The notes under the pieces: model-generated | Databases searched by the model: none | What the model saw: the letters and a program-made list of their open reading frames with translations, nothing else | Told to the model about the DNA's origin: nothing | Origin: Pseudomonas sp. UBA6562 | GTDB lineage: Bacteria > Pseudomonadota > Gammaproteobacteria > Pseudomonadales > Pseudomonadaceae | Length of the DNA: 64,000 nucleotides | Direction: 5' to 3' | Assembly (NCBI RefSeq): GCF_002434265.1 | Contig: NZ_DJJS01000002.1 | Span: 118,216 to 182,215, forward strand | Program-made: the position numbers and the translations under genes | In this document: piece after piece, positions 9,450-18,316 of the stretch | How the letters are laid out: each line of letters starts with the position of its first letter | Position numbering within the stretch: the stretch's first letter is position 1

Positions 9450-9965
9450 TTAGAAGTTGTCTGTGGAGGTGAACACGCCGACCCGCAGGCTTTCAGCGGT
9501 GTAGATCTCTTTACCATCGACGCTGACCGTGCCGTCGGCAATGGCCATGTTCAGCTTGCCCTTGAGGACGCGCTTGATGTGGATGTTGTAGGTGACCGTC
9601 TTGGCGGTCGGCAGGACCTGCCCGAAGAACTTCACCTCACCCGAACCCAGCGCCCGGCCGCGGCCCGGCAAGCCTTGCCAGCCCAGGTAGAACCCGACCA
9701 GTTGCCACATGGCATCGAGGCCCAGGCAGCCCGGCATGACCGGGTCGCCTTCGAAGTGGCAGGCGAAGAACCACAGGTCGGGCGTGATATCCAGCTCGGC
9801 GACCAATTCACCTTTGCCGTACTTGCCACCCTCGGCGCTGATATGGGTGATGCGGTCCACCATCAGCATGTTCGGGGCGGGCAGTTGCGCATTACCTGGG
9901 CCGAACAGCTCACCGCGACTGCAGCGCAGCAGGTCTTCCCGAGTAAAGGCGTTTTGTTTGGTCAT
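9450..9965 (-). CDS. fabA: 3-hydroxydecanoyl-ACP dehydratase/isomerase
   Basis: The 171-residue hot-dog-fold enzyme has its active site in [15 protein letters not shown]: His70 and Asp84 match E. coli FabA numbering exactly. It dehydrates 3-hydroxydecanoyl-ACP and isomerises the product to cis-3-decenoyl-ACP, the branch point to unsaturated fatty acids. It is first in the fabAB operon. In P. aeruginosa this operon is repressed by the TetR-type regulator DesT; a candidate operator is at 10101-10116. Confidence 0.98.
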   Translation of the reverse strand: MTKQNAFTREDLLRCSRGELFGPGNAQLPAPNMLMVDRITHISAEGGKYGKGELVAELDITPDLWFFACHFEGDPVMPGCLGLDAMWQLVGFYLGWQGLPGRGRALGSGEVKFFGQVLPTAKTVTYNIHIKRVLKGKLNMAIADGTVSVDGKEIYTAESLRVGVFTSTDNF

Positions 9966-10100
9966 GCGAGCTCCTCAATAACCCCCTGTGGCAGGGGACG
10001 AATCTTCCCGGCCAACCCCCGAACGCCTTGCGTCAGTGGGGCGGCAGCCTACAGGTAGACTATTGCGTTGTAGTGAAAGTCACAGTGCGTCCGGTAAACA

Positions 10101-10116
10101 AGTACAGGTGTTCACT
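10101..10116 (-). promoter_or_regulatory. Candidate FabR/DesT-type operator upstream of fabA
   Basis: AGTACAGGTGTTCACT contains the core GTACANNTGTTC of the E. coli FabR site and resembles the AGTGAACA half of the P. aeruginosa DesT site on the other strand. It lies 136 bases upstream of fabA, in the region that must hold the fabAB promoter. The match is from memory and the palindrome is imperfect, so this is a suggestion. Confidence 0.35.
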
Positions 10117-10190
10117 GAAACGTGCATTTTCAGGCTATGCGACGGTCCTGTCCAGTGCGGGCAGCACATTAAGACTGCCGCAATTCTTTC

Positions 10191-12110
10191 TCAATCGCTA
10201 CCCGACACGTCGTGATCGGGCAGCCAGCGTTGCAAAACGTCCAGCAGTTCGGTGCGTTTGAGTGGTTTGCTCAGGTAGTCGTTCATCCCGGCTGCCAGGC
10301 AGCGTTCGCGGTCGCCCTGCAAGGCGCTGGCGGTCAGGGCGATGATCGGCAGGTCGCGCCCTTCGGCCAACGCCCGGATCCGTCGCGTCGCCTCGTAGCC
10401 ATCCATCAACGGCAAACGGCAGTCCATCAATACCGCCGCGAAGCGTCGTTGCTGGATCTGCTCCAAAGCCTGCTGGCCGTCGCCGGCGACGCAGGTCTGC
10501 AAGCCCAGGCTGCGCAGCATGGCTTCGATCACGCTGCGGTTGACCGGATTGTCCTCTACCAGCAGCACCGGCCGTTCCTGGCGGGGGGCGGCAGGCACGG
10601 CCGGCGCACGCGGCGCCAAGGTCGGCAGTTGCGACAGCGCGAGCGGCATTTCCAGGGTGAAGGTCGAGCCCAGCCCTTCGCGGCTCTGGGCGTACAGCAC
10701 GCCGCCCATGCGCTCGGCCAGGGTCCGTGCGATCGACAGGCCCAGGCCGGTACCGCCATAACGGCGCGAGATCGAACTGTCGGCTTGCTGGAAGGCGACG
10801 AACATCGTTTCCAGACGCTGGTCGTCGATGCCGATGCCGGTATCGCGCACCGCGCAGACGAAGCGGATCTGCTCGTGTTCGATCAATCGCCACCCAGCCT
10901 CGACCACCACCTCGCCACGCTCGGTGAACTTCAGGGCGTTGCCGATCAGATTGAGCAGGATCTGCCGAATCCGCGTCGGATCCCCCTTCACCTGCAAAGC
11001 TTCGAGGCTCTCCGGCGCTTGCAGGCGCAAGTTCAGACCGCGTTGGTCGGCGCCATGCTGGAAGGAATGCACGCAGTTGGCGATCAGTTCGCCCAGGTTG
11101 AAATCGATCGACTCCAGTTGCAGCGTGGTGCGCTCGATGCGCGAGAAGTCCAGGATGTCGTTGATGACCTTGAGCAGGTGCCCGGTCGATTCGCTGGCCA
11201 CACTGGTGTACTCGGCCTGCTCGGGCGTCAGTTCCGTAGTGTCGAGCAACTGCAGCATGCCCAGCACACCGTTCATCGGCGTGCGCAGTTCGTGGCTCAT
11301 CATCGCCAGGAAGTCGGACTTGGCGCGGTTCGCCTGCTCGGCTTCTTCGCGGGCCTGGACCACCTGGGCCATGGCCTGGCGCTGCTCGTCGCTGGCCTGC
11401 TCCAAGGCGAAGGCCAGGTTGTTGATGTGCGCCGCCAGGTGGCCGAGTTCGCTGTCGTCCACCACCGGTACATGGGTGGTGAAGTCGCCTTGCTGGATCG
11501 CCCGTACCGCCTCGCCCATGGCGCTGATCGGGGTCGACAGCCGGGTCGCCAGGCGCCGCGCGAGGAAAAAGGTGAACAGCAGGGCGCACAAGGCCAGGAT
11601 GCCGGCCTTGATTACCATCTCCTGCTGGCGCTCGCTGAAGGCGTCGTCCGACATGCCGACGATCACCCGGCCCAGATAGTCGTCGCCGACGTTGGGCGCG
11701 GCGGTGCCCGGCTGCAGGAAGTCGTCGTCCAGGCGAATCTGCTGCAAACGGATGGCCGCCTGGAACACTTCCACCCGTTGCGCGCGGTTGAGACTTTCGT
11801 CCGCCTGCTCGACGTAGACCAGAATGTGGTTGCGGCTGTCCTGCACTTCGAGAAAGCGCACGTGGGGAATGCTCAAGGTCGCGCGCATGAGGCTTTCGAG
11901 CATGTCGTTGTTGCCCGAAATCACGCCGTACTCCGAGCCCGGCGCCAGCTGGTTGGCGATCAGTTGACCGGTGTGGTTGAGTTCCTGGCGCAGGTCCTGC
12001 AAGCGTACGAAGGTGAAGAAGCCGATCAGCAGCAGGGTCAACAGCAGGGCAGGGCCGAGGCTGATGATCTGGGTGCGGGTGTGGATGTCCCAACTCAGGC
12101 GCTTGCTCAT
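10191..12110 (-). CDS. Hybrid sensor histidine kinase/response regulator (PA1611-like)
   Basis: The 639-residue membrane kinase has TM1 at about 17-36, a periplasmic sensor loop at about 37-165, TM2 at 166-185, HAMP at 186-240, HisKA with phospho-His273 (MMSHELRTP), HATPase ([20 protein letters not shown]) and a C-terminal receiver with Asp563. No Hpt domain is seen, so phosphate must pass to a separate Hpt protein. The ATG at 12110 overlaps the stop of the upstream binding-protein gene (ATGA). P. aeruginosa PA1611, also beside fabA, binds RetS and feeds the Gac/Rsm switch; orthology here is inferred from position and architecture. Confidence 0.9.
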   Translation of the reverse strand: MSKRLSWDIHTRTQIISLGPALLLTLLLIGFFTFVRLQDLRQELNHTGQLIANQLAPGSEYGVISGNNDMLESLMRATLSIPHVRFLEVQDSRNHILVYVEQADESLNRAQRVEVFQAAIRLQQIRLDDDFLQPGTAAPNVGDDYLGRVIVGMSDDAFSERQQEMVIKAGILALCALLFTFFLARRLATRLSTPISAMGEAVRAIQQGDFTTHVPVVDDSELGHLAAHINNLAFALEQASDEQRQAMAQVVQAREEAEQANRAKSDFLAMMSHELRTPMNGVLGMLQLLDTTELTPEQAEYTSVASESTGHLLKVINDILDFSRIERTTLQLESIDFNLGELIANCVHSFQHGADQRGLNLRLQAPESLEALQVKGDPTRIRQILLNLIGNALKFTERGEVVVEAGWRLIEHEQIRFVCAVRDTGIGIDDQRLETMFVAFQQADSSISRRYGGTGLGLSIARTLAERMGGVLYAQSREGLGSTFTLEMPLALSQLPTLAPRAPAVPAAPRQERPVLLVEDNPVNRSVIEAMLRSLGLQTCVAGDGQQALEQIQQRRFAAVLMDCRLPLMDGYEATRRIRALAEGRDLPIIALTASALQGDRERCLAAGMNDYLSKPLKRTELLDVLQRWLPDHDVSGSD

Positions 12111-12994
12111 GGGCTTGGCACTTCTTCGATCGCCAGCGCGGCCGCGGTGGAGTCGATGGGCTCGAGCCCCAGGGTATGCGCCACCCGTTGGTTGCCGCTG
12201 ACGCCGAACTGGCTCGGATAGAGGCTGCGCGGCCACTGCGCGGCGGGCTGGTCGAGCAGGCGGTCGAGCACGGCCAGCCAATCGGTCTGGTCGCTGAAGG
12301 TGCTGGCCAGGGCGCCGGCACGCACGAAGCCTGCGGTAGGGCCGATCAACGCGAGCTGGCGGCTGTAACTGCTGAGCAACAGGTTCTTCGCCGTGAGGGC
12401 GTTGTACAGCTCGGGGTCGTCCAGGCCCAACAGCACGTCACTGTCGGCCAGTACTTGTTGCAGCGCACGGCTGTTACGCGGGCCGTTCCAGGCTTGCGGC
12501 ACGATCTCCAGGCCCAGTCGATGGGCGACGGGGCGTAGCTCGTCGAGCAGAAACTGGCTGCGTTCGCTGTGCAGCACCCCGACCCGGCGAGCCTTGGGCA
12601 GCAGGTAGTGGATCAGGCGCAGTTGCCGCGCCGGTGGCGGATCGCTCCATAGCAGGGTCAGGAAGGCCGGGCGCTGATGCGGCCAGCGCTGCTGCGCCTG
12701 GACGCGGTTGATGCGCAGCACCAGTGCCGTCGGGCCGGCGCTTTGCCCCAGGCGCCAGTCCAGCGCCGCATCGTCGAGCAGGATCAGGCGCACATCGGGC
12801 TTGAGGGTGGCCGGTGCGGGCATTTGCCCAACGCTGCGAAATTGCACGACGTCGTCGCTACGGCGCACTTGCAGCCCGGCGCTGAAGCTTCGGTAGCTGG
12901 GCTGTGCCTGGGCACCGACCAGCAGCACGTCGGCGGCGGAGGATCCGGCCAAGGGCAACAGCCACAACCCCACGATGCGCAGTGCCCGCCACAT
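12107..12994 (-). CDS. Periplasmic ABC-type substrate-binding-like protein paired with the hybrid kinase
   Basis: The 295-residue protein starts with a signal peptide (cleavage near residue 20, after SSA). Its body resembles the ABC_sub_bind/TrpX family: two Rossmann-like lobes with the motifs [15 protein letters not shown] and a late [18 protein letters not shown]. No ABC permease or ATPase is nearby. Instead the stop overlaps the start of the hybrid kinase by four bases, so it probably acts as the ligand-sensing subunit of that kinase rather than in transport. The ligand is unknown. The start ATG at 12994 is overlapped by the stop of a short upstream frame (TGATG). Confidence 0.75.
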   Translation of the reverse strand: MWRALRIVGLWLLPLAGSSAADVLLVGAQAQPSYRSFSAGLQVRRSDDVVQFRSVGQMPAPATLKPDVRLILLDDAALDWRLGQSAGPTALVLRINRVQAQQRWPHQRPAFLTLLWSDPPPARQLRLIHYLLPKARRVGVLHSERSQFLLDELRPVAHRLGLEIVPQAWNGPRNSRALQQVLADSDVLLGLDDPELYNALTAKNLLLSSYSRQLALIGPTAGFVRAGALASTFSDQTDWLAVLDRLLDQPAAQWPRSLYPSQFGVSGNQRVAHTLGLEPIDSTAAALAIEEVPSP

Positions 12995-13352
12995 CAGCGC
13001 CGCGCTCCGGCGACGGCATTGCGCGATGTCGCCTGGGTCTTGGCGACGTTCCTGAATCCTTTGCCCATGGCCATGGTCATACCGCTACGCGCCAGGCCGA
13101 CAGGCAGTGGCAGGCGAACGCCCACGGCGAAGCCGTCGCGTGGGCCGCAGCAGGATAGGCAAGGGGCTATTGACGCGCCAGGGGACACGGGACGGCCTTG
13201 GGTCGGGGGCAAGCCGGCTATGGTAAACCACCGCGCGGCTTTTACCAGCGTGCTCGGCGCGAGCGGCAGCTTGCCTGTCGGCGCTGGTGATGCGCAGGCA
13301 CACCCGTATAATGCGCCCGGCGCACTCAATTCAACGGTTCGATGGACGACAT
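12995..13352. other. Intergenic region between the sensor operon and gpsA
   Basis: The 358-base gap separates two divergent transcription units, so it should hold both promoters. A minus-strand open frame (12994-13329, 111 codons) ends in a TGATG overlap with the binding-protein gene, but its composition is not protein-like and I do not call it. The gpsA -10 element lies near 13307. Nothing else is recognisable. Confidence 0.4.
13307..13312 (+). promoter_or_regulatory. Probable -10 element of the gpsA promoter
   Basis: A perfect TATAAT lies 40 bases before the gpsA ATG. No good -35 hexamer sits 16-18 bases upstream (TGGTGA at 13285-13290 is weak), so strength and start site are uncertain. 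Confidence 0.4.
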
Positions 13353-14378
13353 ATGACTCAACAGCAACCCGTCGCGGTGCTTGGAGGCGGCAGTTTCGGC
13401 ACCGCCGTGGCCAACCTGCTGGCCGAGAACGGCGTGCCGGTACGCCAATGGATGCGCGACCCGCAGCAAGCCGAAACGATGCGTGTGAAACGTGAGAACC
13501 CGCGTTACCTCAAGGGCATCCGCGTACACGACGGCGTCGAACCGGTCAGCGACCTGCTCGCCACTCTGCAAGGCTGCGACCTGATGTTCGTGGCCTTGCC
13601 TTCCAGCGCCTTGCGCAGCGTGCTGGCGCCCCATGCCGCCTTGCTCGGCGGCAAGGGCTTGATCAGCCTGACCAAGGGCATCGAAGCGCAGAGCTTCAAA
13701 CTGATGAGCCAGATTCTCGAGGAGATCGCTCCGCAGGCGCGTATCGGCGTGCTATCGGGCCCCAACCTCGCACGCGAAATCGCCGAGCATGCGCTGACCG
13801 CCACTGTGGTGGCCAGCGAAGACCAGGCCCTGTGCCAACAGGTGCAGGCAGTGCTGCACGGCCGCACCTTTCGCGTCTACGCCAGCACCGACCGTTTCGG
13901 CGTGGAGCTGGGCGGGGCCTTGAAGAACGTCTACGCCATCATCGCCGGCCTGGCCGCGGCCTTGGGGATGGGCGAGAACACCAAGAGCATGCTGATCACC
14001 CGCGCCCTCGCCGAGATGACCCGCTTTGCCGTCAGCCAGGGCGCCAACCCCATGACGTTCCTGGGCCTGGCCGGGGTCGGCGATCTGATCGTCACCTGCT
14101 CCTCGCCCAAGAGCCGCAACTACCAAGTGGGCCACGCGCTGGGCGAGGGCTTGTCGCTGGCCGAGGCGGTCGAGCGTTTGGGCGAAGTCGCCGAGGGCGT
14201 CAACACGATCAAGGTGCTGATGGCCAAGGCCCAGCAGGCGCAGGTGTACATGCCCCTGGTCGCCGGCCTGCATGCCATTCTCTTCGAAGGGCGTACGCTG
14301 GATCAGGTGATCGAACACCTGATGCGCGCCGAACCCAAGACCGACGTCGATTTCATTTCGATCGACGGCTTCAACTGA
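13353..14378 (+). CDS. gpsA: NAD(P)-dependent glycerol-3-phosphate dehydrogenase
   Basis: The 341-residue protein has the N-terminal dinucleotide-binding motif [11 protein letters not shown] (residues 10-20), [10 protein letters not shown] in the middle and the catalytic lysine region [12 protein letters not shown]. It reduces dihydroxyacetone phosphate to sn-glycerol-3-phosphate, the backbone for phospholipids, in the cytoplasm. The ATG at 13353 starts the conserved sequence; an upstream in-frame ATG would place the start before the -10 element. It is first in an apparent operon with the DUF4389 gene and sixA. Confidence 0.96.
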   Translation: MTQQQPVAVLGGGSFGTAVANLLAENGVPVRQWMRDPQQAETMRVKRENPRYLKGIRVHDGVEPVSDLLATLQGCDLMFVALPSSALRSVLAPHAALLGGKGLISLTKGIEAQSFKLMSQILEEIAPQARIGVLSGPNLAREIAEHALTATVVASEDQALCQQVQAVLHGRTFRVYASTDRFGVELGGALKNVYAIIAGLAAALGMGENTKSMLITRALAEMTRFAVSQGANPMTFLGLAGVGDLIVTCSSPKSRNYQVGHALGEGLSLAEAVERLGEVAEGVNTIKVLMAKAQQAQVYMPLVAGLHAILFEGRTLDQVIEHLMRAEPKTDVDFISIDGFN

Positions 14379-14393
14379 GCCAAGGAGTGACAC

Positions 14394-14768
14394 ATGAACC
14401 CGACCCCGGAACGCGGTGAACACGAATCGATCCTGCTGCGCGTGCTGTGGATGCTGGTCTTTCTACTGGTCTGGCAACTGGCCGAGGTGCTGCTTGGCGC
14501 GTTGGTGCTGGTGCAACTGGTCTACCGTCTGGTCTACGGCGCCCCGAGCGCCAGCGTGATGAACCTGGGCGACAGCCTGAGCCAGTATCTGGCGCAGATC
14601 GGCCGCTTCGGCACCTTCCATACCGACCAGAAACCCTGGCCGTTCAGCGACTGGCCAACTCCACGGCCGCCGCAGGGCGAAGCGGCGCACGTGGTCGAAC
14701 CGGCCGCGCAGCCGGTTCAACCCGTGCAGCCGGCCGCACCTGCTGAAGACGGGACCCCTAAACCATGA
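14394..14768 (+). CDS. DUF4389 membrane protein
   Basis: The 124-residue protein has one long hydrophobic stretch (about residues 14-48, room for one or two membrane helices) and a Pro/Ala/Gln-rich C-terminal tail. This fits the DUF4389 family of unknown function. It lies 15 bases after gpsA, with AAGGAG before its ATG, and its stop overlaps the sixA start (ATGA). The tight spacing suggests a gpsA-DUF4389-sixA operon conserved in pseudomonads. No enzymatic motif is seen. Confidence 0.85.
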   Translation: MNPTPERGEHESILLRVLWMLVFLLVWQLAEVLLGALVLVQLVYRLVYGAPSASVMNLGDSLSQYLAQIGRFGTFHTDQKPWPFSDWPTPRPPQGEAAHVVEPAAQPVQPVQPAAPAEDGTPKP

Positions 14769-15220
14769 AGTTGTGGGTACTGCGCCACGGCGAGGCCGAG
14801 CTGCGCGCCAACAGCGATGCCGAACGACGCCTCACCGCCCAGGGACGCGAACAGGTGCTTCGCAGCGCCCTGCACCTGCAAGGCCAGCCGCTTCAGGCGA
14901 TCCTCGCCAGCCCTTACGTGCGTGCCCAGCAAACCGCTGCGCTGGTGCACGGCGCGTCGAACCTGGCGCCGCCGGTCACCACGGTCGATTGGCTGACGCC
15001 CGACAGCGATGCGCAGCACGTCATCGCCATGCTCGAGAAGCTGGAGCTGGAGGAGGTATTGCTGGTCAGCCATCAACCCCTGGTCGGCATTCTGGTGACG
15101 TTGCTCGAGCAGGGCCATCGTCAACAGCCCGCGCCGCTAGGGACAGCCAGCTTGGCCGAACTTGAAGGCGACTGGCCGTTGCCCGGTCTGATGACCCTCA
15201 AGGCGCTTCATCATTCCTGA
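14765..15220 (+). CDS. sixA: Phosphohistidine phosphatase SixA
   Basis: This 151-residue protein of the histidine phosphatase superfamily has the catalytic RHGE at residues 7-10 and the second histidine in VSHQPLVG. SixA removes phosphate from histidine residues of phosphotransfer proteins; in E. coli the reported targets are the ArcB Hpt domain and the nitrogen PTS. It is cytoplasmic. Its start overlaps the DUF4389 stop by four bases. Given the local hybrid kinase without an Hpt domain, a phosphorelay role is possible but not shown. Confidence 0.93.
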   Translation: MKLWVLRHGEAELRANSDAERRLTAQGREQVLRSALHLQGQPLQAILASPYVRAQQTAALVHGASNLAPPVTTVDWLTPDSDAQHVIAMLEKLELEEVLLVSHQPLVGILVTLLEQGHRQQPAPLGTASLAELEGDWPLPGLMTLKALHHS

Positions 15221-15227
15221 AGGCTAC

Positions 15228-15251
15228 GCAACTGACATTTTTGTCAGTTGC
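15228..15251. promoter_or_regulatory. Perfect 10-bp inverted repeat, probable operator
   Basis: GCAACTGACA, a TTTT loop, then TGTCAGTTGC forms a perfect inverted repeat. It lies eight bases after the sixA stop and about 66 bases before the next ATG. There is no T-run after it, so it is a poor terminator. The symmetric TGACA-TGTCA core looks like the site of a dimeric repressor such as a TetR-type protein. The bound protein is unknown. Confidence 0.5.
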
Positions 15252-15317
15252 CGATCGCTGCGGGCCCTTGCTAGTTTTTCGCTACACGCAGGGGCAGAGC
15301 CCAGGGAAGTCGCCTTG

Positions 15318-15665
15318 ATGAGCACTCGGTATCTGGAGTTGGTAGGGTCGGCGGACTTGCGCGCGACCGTGTTGAAAGTGGAGAGCGACCAATCGCTCGA
15401 TTTTGCCGAGTACCGCCTGCTTCAGGACAGCGCCAACGCCAAGCTCGATCAACTGATCCGCAAGCTTGGCCACCCCGACGACCTCGAAGAGCTGCGCATG
15501 CTCAGTGCGCGCATGGCGCACCTGCTGCAAAGCAGTTGCCTGGCCCTGCGCCGGCGCAAGCTCGGGCGCCCGGACCAGACCTTGGCGCGTGAAGCGCTGG
15601 AGGCGCAAATCGCGTACATGCAGGCTTGCCTGCGACGCTCGCTGCTCAGTTTCGACCCGCCGTGA
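15318..15665 (+). CDS. Conserved hypothetical protein, all-helical
   Basis: The 115-residue, charged, probably all-alpha protein has no signal peptide, membrane helix or cysteine cluster. Heptad-like stretches (residues 30-75) suggest a helical bundle. I do not recognise the family. The ATG at 15318 follows an in-frame TTG by one codon; GGGAAG lies about ten bases upstream. It sits downstream of the inverted repeat at 15228 and before two alpha/beta hydrolase genes, so it may share their control. Confidence 0.65.
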   Translation: MSTRYLELVGSADLRATVLKVESDQSLDFAEYRLLQDSANAKLDQLIRKLGHPDDLEELRMLSARMAHLLQSSCLALRRRKLGRPDQTLAREALEAQIAYMQACLRRSLLSFDPP

Positions 15666-15762
15666 CTGACCTGATCGCCATGGGCAATGACCGTTCTGGG
15701 CATTGCCGGCCTTCGGGGCCGAACAGACAATGGACGCTCACTTCGTCTCCGGACCCGGCGCC

Positions 15763-16551
15763 ATGTCGCAGCCCATCTTCTTCGCCCACGCCAACGGTTT
15801 CCCATCGGCCACCTACGGCAAGCTGTTCGCCGCGCTGGCGCCGGATTACACGGTCATCCACCTCGACCGGCATGGCCATGACCCGCGCTTTCCGGTCGAT
15901 GACAACTGGCTGCAATTGGTCCAGGAACTGCTGCACCACCTGGCTCGCCAGGCGGCGCCGGTCTGGGGGGTAGGGCATTCGCTCGGCGGGCTGCTGCACT
16001 TGCACGCCGCGCTGCTCGCGCCGCAGTTCTATCGCGGCATCGTCATGCTCGACTCGCCACTGCTGACCCGTGTCGATCGCTGGATGATCCATCTGGCCAA
16101 GCGTCTGGGCTTGATCGACCGCATCACCCCGGCAGGGCGCACCCTGGGCCGTCGCGATTCCTTCGCCGACCGCGACAGCGCACGGACCTATTTCAGTGGC
16201 AAGACGCTGTTCCGCCAGTTCGACCCCGAGTGTCTGGACGCCTACCTCGACCACGGCCTGCAACATGCCGAGCAGGGCCTTCGTCTGCGCTTCGACCCAG
16301 CTACGGAGATCAGCATCTACCGCACGCTGCCGCATCGCCTGCCCAAACCCGCCCAGCACCTGCGGCTGCCAGTGGCGATGGTGCGTGGGGCGCAGAGCGC
16401 GGTGGTGCGGCCGCACCATGGCCGGGCCGTGCGCGGTCTGCCGCTTGGCGAGTATCACTGCCTGCCGGGCGGACACATGTTTCCGCTGGAGCGTCCGATC
16501 GACACTGCCAGCCTGCTCAAGACGCTGTTCGCGCGTTGGGGGCAGGCATGA
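15763..16551 (+). CDS. Alpha/beta hydrolase
   Basis: The 262-residue protein has the alpha/beta hydrolase fold with the oxyanion motif HANGFPSATY near the N-terminus, the nucleophile elbow GHSLGG and a C-terminal GGHMFPLE with the catalytic His. The substrate is unknown. The ATG at 15763 (MSQPIFFAH) matches the conserved start; an in-frame ATG at 15730 would add eleven residues. The stop overlaps the next hydrolase gene (ATGA), so the two are translationally coupled. P. aeruginosa has the same pair of hydrolases in this region. Confidence 0.85.
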   Translation: MSQPIFFAHANGFPSATYGKLFAALAPDYTVIHLDRHGHDPRFPVDDNWLQLVQELLHHLARQAAPVWGVGHSLGGLLHLHAALLAPQFYRGIVMLDSPLLTRVDRWMIHLAKRLGLIDRITPAGRTLGRRDSFADRDSARTYFSGKTLFRQFDPECLDAYLDHGLQHAEQGLRLRFDPATEISIYRTLPHRLPKPAQHLRLPVAMVRGAQSAVVRPHHGRAVRGLPLGEYHCLPGGHMFPLERPIDTASLLKTLFARWGQA

Positions 16552-17402
16552 GTAGGCCCGTCGAAGAGGTGCGTCTGGACCTGGGGCACATCGAATTGGC
16601 CGCACACCTGTTCGGGCCGGCCGAGGGCCTGCCGGTCATCGCCCTGCATGGCTGGTTGGACAACGCCAACAGCTTCGCCCGCTTGGCGCCCCGACTCGAA
16701 GGCCTGCGCATCGTGGCCCTGGACCTGGCCGGGCACGGTCATTCCGCGCACCGTCCGGCGGGTGCGAACTACGGCTTGGCCGACTATGCCTTCGACGTAT
16801 TGCGCGTCGCCGAGCAACTCGGCTGGCAGCGTTTCGGCCTGCTCGGCCACTCCCTGGGTGCGGTGGTCGCCGTGCAACTGGCCGGCGCCTTGCCGGAGCG
16901 GGTCAGCCACCTGGCGCTGATCGACGGCGCGTTGCCGCCCACCGGCGACGAACACAATGCCGCCGAACGGCTGGGCATGGCCTTGAACGCGCAGCTTCGC
17001 CGCGAGGCCCGGCCCAAGACGGTCTATCCCACGCTGGAGCAAGGCGTGGGTGCGCGCATGAAGGGCATGGTCGCGGTCAGCCGCGAGGCGGCCGAGCTTC
17101 TGGCCCAGCGCGGACTGATGCCGGTGCCTGGGGGCTACAGCTGGCGCAGCGACAGCCGTCTGACCTTGCCGTCGCCGGTGCGCTTGAGCCAAGCGCAGGC
17201 ACTGGCCTTCGCCCAGCGCGTCGGGTGCCCGACCTGTCTGGTGGTCGCGGCCGACGGGCTGCTGGCCCCACACCCTCGACTGCTGGAACAGCTACCCTTC
17301 GAACAGGTGGTGCTGCCAGGTGGCCATCACCTGCACCTTAACGGCGAACCCGGCGCAATCCTTGTTGCAGACTGTTTCAATCGCTTTTTTGGCTTTCCTT
17401 GA
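16548..17402 (+). CDS. Alpha/beta hydrolase
   Basis: The 284-residue protein has the alpha/beta hydrolase pattern: LHGWLDNANSF oxyanion region, DLAGHGHS, the nucleophile elbow GHSLGA and the C-terminal GGHHLHLNGEP histidine. The arrangement resembles serine hydrolases of the MEST/YbfF type. It starts within the stop of the previous hydrolase gene. No substrate can be assigned. The frame extends upstream through the previous gene, but the ATG at 16548 begins the conserved region. Confidence 0.87.
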   Translation: MSRPVEEVRLDLGHIELAAHLFGPAEGLPVIALHGWLDNANSFARLAPRLEGLRIVALDLAGHGHSAHRPAGANYGLADYAFDVLRVAEQLGWQRFGLLGHSLGAVVAVQLAGALPERVSHLALIDGALPPTGDEHNAAERLGMALNAQLRREARPKTVYPTLEQGVGARMKGMVAVSREAAELLAQRGLMPVPGGYSWRSDSRLTLPSPVRLSQAQALAFAQRVGCPTCLVVAADGLLAPHPRLLEQLPFEQVVLPGGHHLHLNGEPGAILVADCFNRFFGFP

Positions 17403-17510
17403 CTTGCACCCGGCAAGTGTCGAGGCTTGCCGGGCCGACTAGGGAGAAAGTCATTCCATGCCAAACGTCCAACCCCCACATCGCCACCTGTGCCACCGCG
17501 AGTGTGGCCG

Positions 17511-18305
17511 ATGAGCGCCCTCGTTTTCCTGCGCAGCGCGCTCGCTACCGGCCTGGTGCTGTCCAGTTCGTGTCTCTTGGCAGGCAATCTGCCGGTCCCG
17601 CAGGATGCCAAGGTGGTCGACCAACGCCCAGCCACCGAACAGGAACGCGTCTATCCGCTCAGCCCGCTGCGCAAGATCAGCGGTCGCTTGCGCCTGGACG
17701 ACAAGGTCGAAGCCCGCGGCCAGGTCAGCTCGCTGACCTACGAGTTGCCGGTCGAGCGCAGCGCCCGCGAAGCCTTCACCCAGGCGCGCGAGGCCTTGCA
17801 GGCCGAGGGCGGTTACCCGCTGTTCTGGTGCCAGGGCCGCGACTGCGGCGAAGCCAGCCTGTGGGCCAACGACGTATTCGCCAACGCAAGGCTCAATGGC
17901 GGCGACGAGCGCCAGGCGTTCATCCTGTTGCGCCGTTCCGCCGAGCAGGCCGACACCCTGGTGGCGTTGTACAGCGTGACACGCGGCAATCGCCGCGCGT
18001 ACCTGCACGTCGAAGCGTTCGTCGCCGCCGCGCCCCTGGGCGAGCTGCTGCCCACGCCGGCCACCGTGCTGCGCGAGATGCGCGACACCGGCAAGCTCGA
18101 CTATCCCGACCTCGCCGAGCCGCAAGCGGCCTGGGTCAAGCTGCTCGGGCGCAGCCTCAACCTCGACAGCACTTTGCGCGCCAGCCTCAGCGGCGCCCAG
18201 GCCGAAGACTGGCGCCAGCAACTGATCAAAGCCGGTGTGCGCAGCGCCCGCCTGGAAGTGGGCGAGGCCGCCACCGAAGGTTTGCATTTGGAATTGATCC
18301 GCTGA
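17511..18305 (+). CDS. DUF4892 domain protein, exported
   Basis: The 264-residue protein has a signal peptide (residues 1-24, ending LAG) and a body matching the DUF4892 family. It includes a CQGRDCG disulfide-like pair near residue 105 and a C-terminal region that looks like an OmpA-like beta-alpha module (the LRASLSGAQAEDWRQQLIKAGV stretch). It probably lives in the periplasm or envelope; the function is unknown. The ATG at 17511 is chosen because it starts the signal peptide, although the Shine-Dalgarno sequence is poor. It lies 11 bases before the AI-2E-family gene. Confidence 0.8.
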   Translation: MSALVFLRSALATGLVLSSSCLLAGNLPVPQDAKVVDQRPATEQERVYPLSPLRKISGRLRLDDKVEARGQVSSLTYELPVERSAREAFTQAREALQAEGGYPLFWCQGRDCGEASLWANDVFANARLNGGDERQAFILLRRSAEQADTLVALYSVTRGNRRAYLHVEAFVAAAPLGELLPTPATVLREMRDTGKLDYPDLAEPQAAWVKLLGRSLNLDSTLRASLSGAQAEDWRQQLIKAGVRSARLEVGEAATEGLHLELIR

Positions 18306-18316
18306 GTAGTCCCGTG

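Noticed and set aside
10212..12221. A 669-codon plus-strand open frame opposite the hybrid kinase
   Set aside because: The minus-strand kinase has complete domains and catalytic residues; the plus-strand frame has none.
12994..13329. 111-codon minus-strand frame with a TGATG overlap to the binding-protein gene
   Set aside because: The junction looks like coupling, but the protein is Pro/Ala/Arg/Gly-rich without hydrophobic core or motif, and it covers the gpsA promoter. Left uncalled.
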